Source: Paenibacillus terrigena DSM 21567 (GTDB lineage Bacteria > Bacillota > Bacilli > Paenibacillales > Paenibacillaceae). From it: a DNA stretch of 64,000 nt. Under the pieces are notes generated by a model that made no database searches, was not told the origin of the DNA, and saw only the letters and a program-made list of their open reading frames with translations. The DNA lies in NCBI RefSeq assembly GCF_000374845.1, contig NZ_KB895412.1, positions 567,056 through 631,055 of the forward strand, in the 5' to 3' direction. The translations under genes were made by a program, and so were the position numbers. This document shows, one piece after another, positions 47,900-58,392 of the stretch; within the stretch, counting starts at the first letter, position 1, and each line of letters opens with the position of its first letter.

Positions 47900-49780
47900 A
47901 TGGAATTTGTCTACTCGCAATATGCCTTTGTCGTTCCGATCCTCCCGCTGATCGCCTTCCTGATTCTTACGGCACTTGGTCGGCAGATGAAAGAGATCGG
48001 TGGATGGATCAGTATAGTATTTACGCTCGCTTCATTTATATATGCATTATTAATAGGAATCGAGCGAATCGGCGGTCAGGCAGAGGATTATACCAAAAAT
48101 ATGGATTGGATCCGATTCGGTGATGTGAATCTAACAGTCGGGTTCGAAGTCACGAACCTGAATGCGCTCATGCTCATGATCGTGACGTTCGTCAGTTTAC
48201 TCGTTAATGTCTATTCCAGAGGATATATGAAAGGCGATGACCGGATCAATATTTTCTTCGCGTATGTCTCTCTGTTCACCTTCTCCATGTTGGGGTTGGT
48301 CATTTCGTCGAATTTACTAGAGCTCTATATCTTCTGGGAGCTTGTAGGGGTTTGTTCCTTCCTGTTGGTTGGGTTCTGGTATCAGAAACCGGCAGCCAAA
48401 GCAGCTGCCAAGAAGGCTTTTATCGTAACACGTATTGGGGATGTAGGCCTATTTATCGCGATCTTGCTGCTCTACGTCTACATGCCGGATCATGCACTAG
48501 ATTTCGCATCCATCCATAATGTGTTCACACAGCCTGAGGTGATGACCGCTGCTGGCATTAGCGCGGGGATCTCTACGCTTATTGCGATTCTAATCTTCGT
48601 AGGCGCGATCGGCAAATCCGGTCAATTCCCACTACATACGTGGTTGCCTGATGCGATGGAAGGTCCAACACCGATTAGTGCGCTGATCCATGCCGCGACG
48701 ATGGTTGCAGCGGGTGTGTACTTGGTGGCGAGAACCTTCGAAGTGTTCCATGCCTCACCGGCGGCGATGGAAGTCGTCGCATATGTCGGCGGGTTCACGG
48801 CGATCTTCGCAGCGACAATCGGGATTGCGCAGAATGATATCAAACGGATCCTTGCGTACTCGACGGTCAGTCAGCTCGGCTATATGATGATGGCACTGGG
48901 AATCGGGTCCGTAACAGCAGGGATGTTCCACTTGTTTACGCACGCATTCTTCAAAGCATTGTTATTCCTTGGTGCAGGTAGCGTGATTCATGTGGTTCAT
49001 AAGCAAGATGTCAATGAATTGGGTGGCTTAGGCTCCAAAATGAAAATAACGGCATGGACGTTCGGTATTGGCGCATTAGCATTATCGGGTATTCCGCCAT
49101 TCTCCGGATTCTGGTCGAAGGATGCAATTCTGACCGCAGCATGGGAAGGGCACAAAGGATTATTCGTTATCGGGCTCATTGCTGCGTTCTTCACCGCGTT
49201 CTATATGTCGAGACTCTTCTTCTTGGTCTTCACGGGCAAATCGGAAGCCGCTAAAGATGCGCACGAATCTCCAGCGACAATGACGATTCCACTCGTATTG
49301 CTCGCCATTCTAGCTGTCGTAGCGGGTTTCGTCTTCACACCATTTAATAGCTGGTTCGGAACATGGCTGGAAGGCACGGAGACGAAGGAGCATGCGAATG
49401 TGATCGTCATGATCCTATCGACGGTCGTTGGGTTGCTTGGCATTGGACTCGGCTGGCTCATTTATCGTCAAAAATCAATCTCGCGGGATGCGATTGCTTC
49501 CAGTGCGCCATGGCTTACGAAATTACTCGCGAATAAGTATTATATCGATGAAGTCTATCAAGTGATCATTGTAGCACCACTGCGTGCGATCGGACTCGCG
49601 CTCTCCGCTTTCGATCAATGGATCGTGGATGGTATCGTTCGCGGCGTAGCCGGGTTGACGGTCCTAACAGGACGGACATCGACACGGATGCAGAACGGCC
49701 AGGTGCAGACTTATGGATTGATTACACTGCTCGGCTGCGTCATTCTGATCTTGGGTATTGTCGGAAGGAGGTTATGGTAG
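47900..49780 (+). CDS. nuoL: NADH-quinone oxidoreductase subunit L
   Basis: 626 residues, antiporter-like subunit with ~15-16 membrane segments. FWELVGVCSFLLVGFW, SGQFPLHTWLPDAMEGPTPISALIHAATMV and IAQNDIKRILAYSTVSQLGYM are diagnostic. The C-terminal lateral helix region ends at ~626. The stop abuts nuoM. Confidence 0.97.
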   Translation: MEFVYSQYAFVVPILPLIAFLILTALGRQMKEIGGWISIVFTLASFIYALLIGIERIGGQAEDYTKNMDWIRFGDVNLTVGFEVTNLNALMLMIVTFVSLLVNVYSRGYMKGDDRINIFFAYVSLFTFSMLGLVISSNLLELYIFWELVGVCSFLLVGFWYQKPAAKAAAKKAFIVTRIGDVGLFIAILLLYVYMPDHALDFASIHNVFTQPEVMTAAGISAGISTLIAILIFVGAIGKSGQFPLHTWLPDAMEGPTPISALIHAATMVAAGVYLVARTFEVFHASPAAMEVVAYVGGFTAIFAATIGIAQNDIKRILAYSTVSQLGYMMMALGIGSVTAGMFHLFTHAFFKALLFLGAGSVIHVVHKQDVNELGGLGSKMKITAWTFGIGALALSGIPPFSGFWSKDAILTAAWEGHKGLFVIGLIAAFFTAFYMSRLFFLVFTGKSEAAKDAHESPATMTIPLVLLAILAVVAGFVFTPFNSWFGTWLEGTETKEHANVIVMILSTVVGLLGIGLGWLIYRQKSISRDAIASSAPWLTKLLANKYYIDEVYQVIIVAPLRAIGLALSAFDQWIVDGIVRGVAGLTVLTGRTSTRMQNGQVQTYGLITLLGCVILILGIVGRRLW

Positions 49781-51397
49781 ATGATTGCCAATATTCCGAT
49801 TCTTACGCTCATCGCCTTGTCTCCGCTGCTCGGGGTACTCATTTTATTATTCATGCCGCAGGATAAGAGCAGAGCGATGAAAGTGATTGCCATCGCTTCA
49901 ACGGTGCTTACACTCGGTCTTGCCACTTGGATGTATGCAGCCTATGAATACAGCGGTAAGGGCACGGCCTATGAAGAAAATGTACGATGGATCAATATTG
50001 CGCTGAACAAAGAGTTCATGGCTGACCAGTTTGCATCGTACAGTATTCAATTTAATTATCATCTTGCGATGGATGGCATATCGCTTCTCCTCGTCCTACT
50101 GACGGCGGTCGTCAGTGTGATGGCAGCACTTGCTTCGTTTCACATTAAGAAGCGCACGAAAATGTACTTCATCTTATTCTTACTTCTTGAAGTGGGCATG
50201 TTCGGCGTATTTATGGCGAGAGACCTGTTCTTATTCTTCTTATTCTTCGAAGTGACCTTGGTCGCAACGTATTTCTTAATCGGGATTTGGGGTTACGGAG
50301 GCCGCGAGCGAGCGGCGAATAAGTTCTTGATCTATAACGGCTTTGGATCTGCGCTCATGCTGATCGCATTCGTCCTATTAATTGCAACGGCAGGATTTAC
50401 GATCGATACCACTGCGAATGCGCAAGGGCACTATATGTATTCTGGCAGCTTATCGACCATTATGCAGAACCTGTTGGATCCGAATTCCTATGTCAATATG
50501 AATCCAGAGCAAATGACGAGTGCTTTCTTCATGTCGGAAGGGATGAAGACAACTATTTTCGTCTTGCTCCTTGTTGCCTTTGGTATCAAGCTTCCATTCT
50601 TCCCGTTTCATACGTGGATGCTCAAGGTGCATAATGAAGCGCCACCAGCCGTCGTTATGATTCACTCGGGGATTCTGCTGAAGATGGGAGCCTATGGACT
50701 CATTCGATTTGCACTCTTCTTGTTCCCGCATCAGGCGGAATCGTGGTCAACGACGTTAGCTATTCTTGGGGTTGTGAATATTCTGTACGGTGCCGTGCTG
50801 GCTCTCGTCCAACGGGAGTTCAAGCTTGTTCTGGCCTATTCGAGTATCAGTCATATGGGTGTTGTTCTTCTAGGACTTTCGGCACTGAATGAAATCGGTC
50901 TGCAAGGCGCGATGTATCAGATGATCTCGCATGGATTTATCTCCGCATTGTTCTTCTTGATTGTCGGCAGTCTCTACGAAAGGACGCTTACGACGCAGCT
51001 GGATGAGCTTGGCGGACTTGCGCGAAGCATGCCTTTCATGAGTGGGATTCTACTTATTGCAGGTCTTGCATCCTTAGGTTTGCCTGGTTTATCGGGATTC
51101 GTTGGAGAATTTCTCTCCTTCCTAGGCTTGTTCAGTACGATGAAAGTTGTTGCGGTTGTAGGTGCACTTGGAATTATTCTAGGCGCTGTCTACGTCCTAC
51201 GAGGGGTACTGGGTATCACCTATGGTCCGATGGAAGACCGTTATATCGGCATCCGTGATGCTCGTCTAATTGAGGCTGTGCCCATGATTGCTCTGACTGC
51301 ATTGATCGTATTGCTCGGTGTCTATCCGACGATACTCATTGATCCGCTGCAGCATAGCTTCGACCAATTTCTAGAACTTATCAAGGTAGGAGGTTAG
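49781..51397 (+). CDS. nuoM: NADH-quinone oxidoreductase subunit M
   Basis: 538 residues, antiporter-like. FFLFFEVTLVATYFLIGIWG, FPFHTWMLKVHNEAPPAVVMIHSGILLKMGAYG and FKLVLAYSSISHMGVVLLG are NuoM signatures. Starts on the base after the nuoL stop. Confidence 0.97.
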   Translation: MIANIPILTLIALSPLLGVLILLFMPQDKSRAMKVIAIASTVLTLGLATWMYAAYEYSGKGTAYEENVRWINIALNKEFMADQFASYSIQFNYHLAMDGISLLLVLLTAVVSVMAALASFHIKKRTKMYFILFLLLEVGMFGVFMARDLFLFFLFFEVTLVATYFLIGIWGYGGRERAANKFLIYNGFGSALMLIAFVLLIATAGFTIDTTANAQGHYMYSGSLSTIMQNLLDPNSYVNMNPEQMTSAFFMSEGMKTTIFVLLLVAFGIKLPFFPFHTWMLKVHNEAPPAVVMIHSGILLKMGAYGLIRFALFLFPHQAESWSTTLAILGVVNILYGAVLALVQREFKLVLAYSSISHMGVVLLGLSALNEIGLQGAMYQMISHGFISALFFLIVGSLYERTLTTQLDELGGLARSMPFMSGILLIAGLASLGLPGLSGFVGEFLSFLGLFSTMKVVAVVGALGIILGAVYVLRGVLGITYGPMEDRYIGIRDARLIEAVPMIALTALIVLLGVYPTILIDPLQHSFDQFLELIKVGG

Positions 51398-51401
51398 TCC
51401 C

Positions 51402-52967
51402 ATGAATCCAACTGAAACGATCATGCCACTGCAATGGGCCGATCTTGCCACCTTGGCACCGGAATTAACATTGGTCATCGCGGCAATTCTCCTATCTCTG
51501 CTAGATTTATTCTTACCGAAAAGGGTCAATCGTGATGGGCTAGGTGTATTCTCCTTGGTAGCTGTACTGATCTCCCTCGGATTTGTCGTCTGGCGGATGA
51601 TCGATATGAGCAGCGGGGCAGAGACGGCTTCAACAGCTCAGGCGCTGCATCTACTGGGGCAGAGTTACCGGGTTGATGATTTTGCGAATCTGCTGAAAAT
51701 TATTTTCTTAGGCGGAACGGCACTTATTATTTTCATGAGTCTAGGATCGATTCGTGAGGAAGAGATTCCGCATAAGGGTGAGTATTACTACTTACTACTG
51801 CCTGCGGTACTCGGTGCGATGATGATGGCATCCTCTGGCGATCTGATTACGCTATATGTTGGGCTTGAATTGTTGAGTATCACTTCCTATGTGCTCGTAG
51901 CGCTTAAGAAAAATGATCTCAAATCCAATGAGAGTGCATTCAAATATGTCGTACTTGGAAGTATCTCTTCCGCCTTCATATTGTATGGTATGTCCTTTCT
52001 CTATGGGATGTCAGGATCGACGGATCTTGCTACGATTGCTCAGATGTTATCGCAGCATTTGGACGATTTCAAAGTCTTAATCTATGTCAGCTTCTTCTTG
52101 ATGCTCGCAGGATTCGGGTTCAAAATCGCGGTTGCCCCATTCCACGTATGGGCGCCAGATGTGTACCAAGGGGCGCCGACGCCAGTTACTGCGTTCCTCG
52201 CGGTCGTTTCCAAGGCAGCTGGCTTTGCGATTTTATTCCGAATCGTCTATAACGTATTTTTCCCGCTCGCGAGCCAAGAATATCTGTATATTAGCAGTGA
52301 TGTCATGCTCACGCTCCTGATCGTCGCTGCGATCGCGATGGTTATCGGGAATACGGCAGCACTTCGTCAACGGAATATGAAGCGATTGCTGGCCTTATCC
52401 GGTGTTGCGAACGCAGGGTACTTGCTCGTACCGATCGGGTTATCCATGACACCGCTGCATGTCTCGAATTTCTCCGAGTTCGCGTTTTATCTTATTGCCT
52501 ATCTATTCATGAACATCGGCGCATTCGCCGTGGCGATGATTGTGAGTCGGGATGCGGGCCATGATGAGATCAGCGGCTTCGCAGGGTTGTACTACCGGGC
52601 TCCTTTTACCGCGGTGGGAATGACGATCCTGCTCCTGTCCTTTGCGGGCATACCGCTTACGGGCGGGTTTATCGGAAAGCTCTTCATTGTTCTCGGGGCC
52701 GCACAGATGAAGGCCTATTGGATCGCTGCGATCATGATCATTACCAGCGTCATCTCACTGTACTACTACTTCGGAATCATCCGTCAAATGTATATGCGTT
52801 CGGTGGGTGAGATGCCTTCCATTCGATTCCCAGCACCACTTGGGATTACGGTATGGATCTGTGTTGCTGCAACGATCTATCTCGGGGTTATGCCGAATAC
52901 GGTGCTAGATGTGATCAATAAATTTTTTGCCCTTTCGTTTGATTTATTCATTCGAGTAGGGAGTTAG
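51402..52967 (+). CDS. nuoN: NADH-quinone oxidoreductase subunit N
   Basis: 521 residues, antiporter-like. LYVGLELLSITSYVLVALKK, VAPFHVWAPDVYQGAPTPVTAFLAVVSKAAGF and QRNMKRLLALSGVANAGYLL identify it. Last gene of the operon. nuoE, nuoF and nuoG are absent, so the NADH-oxidising module is missing. Confidence 0.97.
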   Translation: MNPTETIMPLQWADLATLAPELTLVIAAILLSLLDLFLPKRVNRDGLGVFSLVAVLISLGFVVWRMIDMSSGAETASTAQALHLLGQSYRVDDFANLLKIIFLGGTALIIFMSLGSIREEEIPHKGEYYYLLLPAVLGAMMMASSGDLITLYVGLELLSITSYVLVALKKNDLKSNESAFKYVVLGSISSAFILYGMSFLYGMSGSTDLATIAQMLSQHLDDFKVLIYVSFFLMLAGFGFKIAVAPFHVWAPDVYQGAPTPVTAFLAVVSKAAGFAILFRIVYNVFFPLASQEYLYISSDVMLTLLIVAAIAMVIGNTAALRQRNMKRLLALSGVANAGYLLVPIGLSMTPLHVSNFSEFAFYLIAYLFMNIGAFAVAMIVSRDAGHDEISGFAGLYYRAPFTAVGMTILLLSFAGIPLTGGFIGKLFIVLGAAQMKAYWIAAIMIITSVISLYYYFGIIRQMYMRSVGEMPSIRFPAPLGITVWICVAATIYLGVMPNTVLDVINKFFALSFDLFIRVGS

Positions 52968-52987
52968 TCGATAAAAGTATTGAAGAG

Positions 52988-53014
52988 AGCCTTCCTTCGC
53001 GGAAGGCTTTTTTT
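52988..53014 (+). terminator. terminator of the nuo operon
   Basis: AGCCTTCC pairs with GGAAGGCT, loop TTCGC, followed by TTTTTT. Confidence 0.93.
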
Positions 53015-53086
53015 GCCAGATGCAATCTTCTACAAAGTAAAAGGGGATTAAGTCCGGCGTATCGAAGAAGTAGAGGTACCTATTTT

Positions 53087-53340
53087 TAGAGGTTGTTCAA
53101 AAAGTCATCATTTGATCACGAAGTCATTCAAGAAGCATAACCGTCATCGAATCTTGCGTTCACCTTCGAAGTCCGGTACTCATTTAGGTTTCGCCTAAAC
53201 TCCGTTCCTCTAAAAGTTTTTCGAAGAAAAACTCGCTACGGAAGCATATGCCCTTCAGGTTCTCGCAACCTTAGCATATGCTTACGATGTAAGTTTTCAT
53301 AGAAAACTTTCAGGTGCTGAAATGCCGATTTTTTGAACAC
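53087..53340 (+). repeat. dispersed hairpin repeat, copy C (long)
   Basis: It has the same ends as copies A and B (AGAGGTTGTTCAAAAAGTC ... CGATTTTTTGAACAC) but a ~215-bp interior full of palindromes: AGTTTTTC/GAAAAACT (~53213), AGCATATGC/GCATATGCT (~53244 and ~53272), and AAGTTTTC/GAAAACTT (~53291). It encodes nothing. Located 55 bp before the subtilase gene. Confidence 0.8.
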
Positions 53341-53394
53341 TCATTTTTAGAAGAAACATGAGATAGGTAAATGGATGGTAGAATAGGAGAAGCA

Positions 53395-56232
53395 ATGAAA
53401 AGATTACGATACCGCATCGTCGTCGTAGTGATGTGTATGCTGCTACTGCAGTACATGAGTGAAGCAACAACAGGGATGATGACAGCAAAGGCAGAGCAGT
53501 CGCAGCTGCATTCAACGAATAGCAATCAGATTGCGCAGGAAGCACAAATCGAAGAAGATCAACCGAAATCCTGGATCGTAAAATGGAAAGGCTCGTCCCA
53601 AGATCAGGGTTTATTACATGATACAGAAGTTCTAAGCAAGCAAGAGGCTGTAAATGTCTATGTTGTACGTCTGAAGCAGGGGATTGAACCGATGGCTTGG
53701 TTGGCACGGGCTAGAGAATCTGCCGAAGTGGAGTATGTGCAGTCGAATAATCCGGTAACGGTGCTCAAGGTGCCGAACGATACCCATTATGAGAGTCAGA
53801 AATATTTGCGCCAGATTCATGCTGATTCGGCTTGGGAACAAGTCACAGGTAACACCAAGCTTACGATCGGCGTCGTGGATACCGGGGTGGATTTGAAGCA
53901 TGCGGATTTGCGAGATAATTTGGTGGATGGCGTTAATCTGATTAAGCCTAGCCAGCTTCCGCAGGATGATAATGGACATGGGACGAGTGTCGCGGGTGTG
54001 ATTGGAGCCGTGGGGAATAACCGATTGGGCGTTAGCGGCATATTATGGGATGCAAGAGTAATGCCGATTAAGGCGCTGGATTCCTCGGGATCGGGTGATG
54101 AAGATAAGCTCGGCGAAGGGATTGTCTATGCGATTGAACATGATGTGAAGATCGTCGTGCTATCCGTAGGCTTGTATCGGTATTCAACCTATATGCAGCA
54201 AATCGTGCAATACGCAGAGAGCAAAGGGGTATTACTCATCGCAGCAACGGGGAATGATGGAGCGGAGTTGGCCGGAAAAGTAGCCGTGAAATATCCTGCG
54301 GCATATCCCGAAGTGATCGCTGTCGGTGGGACAGCTGATTTGAAGACCGCAGAGCCACGCTCGAACTATGGTCCAGAAGTGGATGTCGTTGCTCCATGGC
54401 GGGTCTATACCACAGCGTTAGGTGGAGGCTACACAAGCGATGAAGGAACTTCGATGGCTGCGCCGCAAGTTGCAGCTGTCGCAGCGATGATCTGGTCCAA
54501 ATATCCGGATATGAAGCCTTATCAGATTCGCAATTTAATTCGCCAGTCGGCACAGGATCTTGGAACGATGGGATGGGATGCGAAGACGGGGTACGGTCTA
54601 CTCCGCGCAGATCGGGCATTGACGATGAAACCAAAGGAGGATATTTACGAGGATAACGGAAGTCGTGAGATCGCGAAGGCGTTTCCGATTGATACTTCGA
54701 TGTCTGCTGTACTGCAAGGAGAGGATGAAGATTGGTTCTATGTCAATGCACCTTATGATGGGACCTTGACCCTTCAGACACAACTTATTCAGGGCGGAAC
54801 GCCACTGCAGCTGACCTATTACACTTCGACGAAAGCCGGAGGAACCAAAGTTGCAAGTCTAACGAATACGAAGACACAGATTCCAGTGAAAAAGGGCAAA
54901 AATATTTTGCAATTTAAGCTGACAAATATGAAGTCCAAAACACCTGTAACGTACAAATTGATTTCAAGATTTACGATATACAGTGACCCATACGAGCATA
55001 ACAATAAGCAATACCAGGCTTTTACACTTCCGACACGAAGTCAGGAGGTCATTGGAACCTTCCATCAGGACGGAGATGAGGATTGGTTCGTGTTCCGTGT
55101 GACGGATCAAGGAACATTACGGCTCAAGCTCGATAGTGATACGGCACGTATCGATCCGGCGATGGAGATCAGCGGTCCTGGGATGGAGAAATTAACAATC
55201 GATTCTTTCAGTGAGGATAGCTCAGACAGTGAGAGCATTACGCTTGTGGATATCAAGCCGGGTCAGTATTATATGCGGGTCTATAATGCGATTTCGCCAA
55301 AAGCAAGTGCTGTTGCCGGTGAATATAAGCTATCCATCCAATACGTTACGCAATATACGGATCCCAATGAACCGAATGACAAGAGCTATCAAGCGGTAAC
55401 AGCAGTGTCAGATACCGATTATATGGGCGTATTCGGATCGAATACAGATGTGGACTGGTTCGAATATCGTGTAGACCAGAAGAGTTATGTGGAGCTAAGT
55501 GTTAGAGGCATTCCTTCGAACCGTGTTGTTACAATGAACGTATATGATCGCAAGCAGAAGGCATTATTCAAGATGTCGAATAGCTTAGGTAATACATCGC
55601 TCAAATCAGCACGAATCATGGAGCCGGGAACGTATCTCGTACGATTGTCGACCAATCAAATGTTTAATGGACAATACTATCAATTCAAAATGCATGCAGA
55701 AACACTTATAGCCGGATTTCGAGATATTAAAGGCCACTGGGCGGTTCCAGCGATTACGGCTTTGACGGAGCGGCGATGGATTGGTGGGTATGATGGGTAT
55801 CGCTTCGAGCCAGATCGAGGGATCACTCGGGCGGAAGCAGTCTCCATCCTAAGCAAGGCTTTTAAGTTCAAAGCAGGGAATGCGGTTCAGTATAGCGATG
55901 TCAATGTGAAGCATTGGGCGTATGCCGATATCGCCAAAGCTGAAGCAGCAGGGATTGTACATGGTTATCAGGATGGCACCTTCGCGCCGAACCGGTTCGT
56001 TACACGTGCGGAGATGGCAGTGATGATCGGTAATGCGATGAAGGAGAAGCCGAGAGGAAGCGGTAAAGGTCCTTTTACCGATGTGAGTGTGAATCACTGG
56101 GCTGCCCCGATGTTGAGTCAAATGAAATCACGTGGATATTTGAAAGGTTACAGTAATGGATCTTTTAAGCCGGACGCTTCGGCGAGCCGGGCTGAATTCA
56201 CGACCATGTTATACGAAATTTTGGTTAAATAA
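53395..56232 (+). CDS. S-layer-anchored subtilisin-like serine protease (S8, PPC, 3x SLH)
   Basis: 945 residues from ATG at 53395 (AGGAGAAGCA). Signal peptide (~1-32), propeptide-like segment (~55-125), S8 domain with Asp162 (VVDTGVD), His195 (DNGHGTSVAG) and Ser353 (DEGTSMAAP). Three bacterial pre-peptidase C-terminal-type repeats follow, each with (E)DxDWF (~430-780), then three SLH domains (~785-945: FRDIKGHWA, YSDVNVKHWA, FTDVSVNHWA) for wall anchoring. A surface protease. Monocistronic or followed by the DUF1146 gene 29 bp later. Confidence 0.95.
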   Translation: MKRLRYRIVVVVMCMLLLQYMSEATTGMMTAKAEQSQLHSTNSNQIAQEAQIEEDQPKSWIVKWKGSSQDQGLLHDTEVLSKQEAVNVYVVRLKQGIEPMAWLARARESAEVEYVQSNNPVTVLKVPNDTHYESQKYLRQIHADSAWEQVTGNTKLTIGVVDTGVDLKHADLRDNLVDGVNLIKPSQLPQDDNGHGTSVAGVIGAVGNNRLGVSGILWDARVMPIKALDSSGSGDEDKLGEGIVYAIEHDVKIVVLSVGLYRYSTYMQQIVQYAESKGVLLIAATGNDGAELAGKVAVKYPAAYPEVIAVGGTADLKTAEPRSNYGPEVDVVAPWRVYTTALGGGYTSDEGTSMAAPQVAAVAAMIWSKYPDMKPYQIRNLIRQSAQDLGTMGWDAKTGYGLLRADRALTMKPKEDIYEDNGSREIAKAFPIDTSMSAVLQGEDEDWFYVNAPYDGTLTLQTQLIQGGTPLQLTYYTSTKAGGTKVASLTNTKTQIPVKKGKNILQFKLTNMKSKTPVTYKLISRFTIYSDPYEHNNKQYQAFTLPTRSQEVIGTFHQDGDEDWFVFRVTDQGTLRLKLDSDTARIDPAMEISGPGMEKLTIDSFSEDSSDSESITLVDIKPGQYYMRVYNAISPKASAVAGEYKLSIQYVTQYTDPNEPNDKSYQAVTAVSDTDYMGVFGSNTDVDWFEYRVDQKSYVELSVRGIPSNRVVTMNVYDRKQKALFKMSNSLGNTSLKSARIMEPGTYLVRLSTNQMFNGQYYQFKMHAETLIAGFRDIKGHWAVPAITALTERRWIGGYDGYRFEPDRGITRAEAVSILSKAFKFKAGNAVQYSDVNVKHWAYADIAKAEAAGIVHGYQDGTFAPNRFVTRAEMAVMIGNAMKEKPRGSGKGPFTDVSVNHWAAPMLSQMKSRGYLKGYSNGSFKPDASASRAEFTTMLYEILVK

Positions 56233-56261
56233 TGGGTTGAAATCGGAAGGAGGAGCTGCGC

Positions 56262-56507
56262 ATGGATGATTCGATGACATCGTTGGTTGGTTTAAGTGGA
56301 TTGGTCGGTATTATCGTAACGTTAGGCTGTATTGGACTCGCCTGGTGGGCGCTTCAAGCGGTGAAGTTTGATTTGTTCTTGAGGAATGCCAAGGGGCCCC
56401 AAGGAAAGCTGTTACACGTGTTCCTATCGGTGATTATCGGTCACTGGGTGTCTGAATTCGTGCTCCAATATTGGGAGTGGACACAGCGGCTTAAGGGTTT
56501 GTTCTAA
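56262..56507 (+). CDS. DUF1146 small membrane protein (YwzB-like)
   Basis: 81 residues, two membrane segments (~10-32 and ~48-65), with WWALQAVKFDLFLRN and the C-terminal half VFLSVIIGHWVSEFVLQYWEW, as in DUF1146. Function unknown. In Bacillus it sits between the atp operon and murA, and the position relative to murA is kept here. RBS GGAAGGAGGAGCTGCGC. Confidence 0.85.
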   Translation: MDDSMTSLVGLSGLVGIIVTLGCIGLAWWALQAVKFDLFLRNAKGPQGKLLHVFLSVIIGHWVSEFVLQYWEWTQRLKGLF

Positions 56508-56608
56508 ATTGAGCCATGATTAATCTGCAGTCTGCAAGTTGTGTCGAATAACATCGAACAATTGTGTGAAGACTGGTAAATAAGAAAATGAATAGAAATG
56601 TTACGATT

Positions 56609-56637
56609 TTGTAACTATTTTAATAAGTTCTTGATAT
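56609..56637 (+). promoter_or_regulatory. promoter candidate upstream of murA
   Basis: TTGTAA (56609-56614), 17-bp spacer, TGATAT (56632-56637). An AACCC...GGGTT inverted repeat (56649-56671) lies in the leader. Confidence 0.5.
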
Positions 56638-56764
56638 GATCGCGAAAATAACCCTTGTAAGTCTTTAGGGTTGAATGGTAATATGAACTTTGAGCAAAAC
56701 AGGCGTGTCATTATCTTTGTTATTTTGGAGAAAATGGTAAAAATTTATCGCGGAGGGAACCAGA

Positions 56765-58105
56765 ATGAGCAAATTTATCGTCCGCGGCGGCAAACGGTTA
56801 ACCGGAAGTGTTCGCGTCAATGGTGCAAAGAACTCTGTTCTTCCGATAATCGCTGCCTCTCTACTGGGGGAAGATGGAGTAAGCGTGATCTATGACGCAC
56901 CTCCTCTTGACGATGTTATGACGATCAATAAAGTACTAGGGGTATTAGGGGCAGAGGTTACATATCTCAATGAAACGATCCGTGTCAATGCACAGAACAT
57001 TGAGTCATGCGAAGCACCTTATGAATATGTTCGTAAAATGCGTGCATCGTTCCTTGTTATGGGACCTTTATTAGCACGATTGGGCCACACTCGTATTTCA
57101 TTGCCAGGCGGCTGCGCGATCGGCACAAGACCGATTGATCAGCATTTGAAAGGCTTTGAAGCGATGGGTGCGGAAATTGGCCTTGGCCAAGGGTATATCG
57201 AAGCGAAAATTAATGGCCGGTTACGCGGTGCGAAGATCTATCTTGATGTCGCAAGTGTAGGGGCAACTGAAAATATTATGATGGCAGCGACGTTAGCTGA
57301 AGGCGTGACGATCATTGAGAATGCAGCCAAAGAACCTGAAATCGTGGATCTCGCGAACTATCTGAATGCGATGGGTGCGAAGGTGCGTGGCGCAGGAACG
57401 GGAATCATTCGAATTGAAGGTGTTGAGAAGCTGCAAGGTGCGGAGCATACGGTAATCCCGGATCGTGTTGAAGCGGGAACGTATATGATTGCTGCAGCGA
57501 TGACAGGTGGCGATGTCTACGTCGAGGGTGCTATTGCCGATCATTTAGGACCAGTTATTTCGAAGCTGCAAGAGATGGGCGTAACGGTAGAGCCAGACGA
57601 GAATGGCATTCGTGTTACTGCGGATCGTCCACTTCGTTCAGTTGATGTGAAGACTTTACCTTACCCAGGATTCCCGACAGATATGCAATCCCAGATGATG
57701 GCGTTGCTACTCATCTCCGAAGGGACATCGGTTGTAACGGAGACGGTGTTCGAGAACCGCTTCATGCATGTGGATGAGTTCATGAGCATGCGCGCATCTA
57801 TCAAAGTCGATGGCCGTACGGCTGTCGTTAGCGGGGGATCGAAGCTCTTCGGTGCGAAAGTAACGGCAACGGATTTACGTGCAGGTGCAGCTTTAATCTG
57901 TGCAGGATTGGTTGCAGAAGGTACGACGGAAGTGAGCGGCGTGCATCATATCGACCGTGGCTACGTGAACTTGGCTGAGAAGCTCTCGAAATTGGGTGCA
58001 GATATTTATCGTGTATCCTACGATGAATCTAAGCTGAATCCACTCGAGGTGGAGAAGAAAGAAGAGAAGAAACCGCTGTTCCAAGTGCAGCCTACTTGGG
58101 CATAA
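56765..58105 (+). CDS. murA: UDP-N-acetylglucosamine 1-carboxyvinyltransferase
   Basis: 446 residues. Active-site Cys117 in [15 protein letters not shown] (also the fosfomycin target), substrate residues NGAKNSVLP, and [17 protein letters not shown]. It transfers enolpyruvate from PEP to UDP-GlcNAc, the first committed peptidoglycan step. The short charged tail (EKKEEKKP) is extra. RBS GGAGGGAACCAGA. Confidence 0.98.
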   Translation: MSKFIVRGGKRLTGSVRVNGAKNSVLPIIAASLLGEDGVSVIYDAPPLDDVMTINKVLGVLGAEVTYLNETIRVNAQNIESCEAPYEYVRKMRASFLVMGPLLARLGHTRISLPGGCAIGTRPIDQHLKGFEAMGAEIGLGQGYIEAKINGRLRGAKIYLDVASVGATENIMMAATLAEGVTIIENAAKEPEIVDLANYLNAMGAKVRGAGTGIIRIEGVEKLQGAEHTVIPDRVEAGTYMIAAAMTGGDVYVEGAIADHLGPVISKLQEMGVTVEPDENGIRVTADRPLRSVDVKTLPYPGFPTDMQSQMMALLLISEGTSVVTETVFENRFMHVDEFMSMRASIKVDGRTAVVSGGSKLFGAKVTATDLRAGAALICAGLVAEGTTEVSGVHHIDRGYVNLAEKLSKLGADIYRVSYDESKLNPLEVEKKEEKKPLFQVQPTWA

Positions 58106-58121
58106 CTTAACCTTTGAATGT

Positions 58122-58159
58122 AGAGACCGAGATGACGATTTGTCGTTTCGGTCTTTTTG
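58122..58159 (+). terminator. terminator of murA
   Basis: AGACCGA pairs with TCGGTCT with an inner ACGA/TCGT stem, followed by TTTTT. Confidence 0.85.
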
Positions 58160-58392
58160 TGTTGTTGCAACGGAGTCGGAGTGAGGCTTTAGAATAAATC
58201 GTGAAATACTAGGGTGGTTCTTTTTGGGGAATACTAGATTGGGATGTGTTGGACATCTTATTTAGTACTAGATCATAGAACGTGAATCTAAGCACGGTAA
58301 GGTGAAATCGATTCTATTCGAAGTTCTAGCATGTCTTCTCGCTTCATACTAATAAGTAGAGTAGAAAGACAAGCAGACGGAGGAACCTAGCA

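Noticed and set aside
53087-53340. Intact insertion sequence
   Set aside because: It has inverted ends but no transposase and is only ~250 bp. Called a MITE-like repeat instead.
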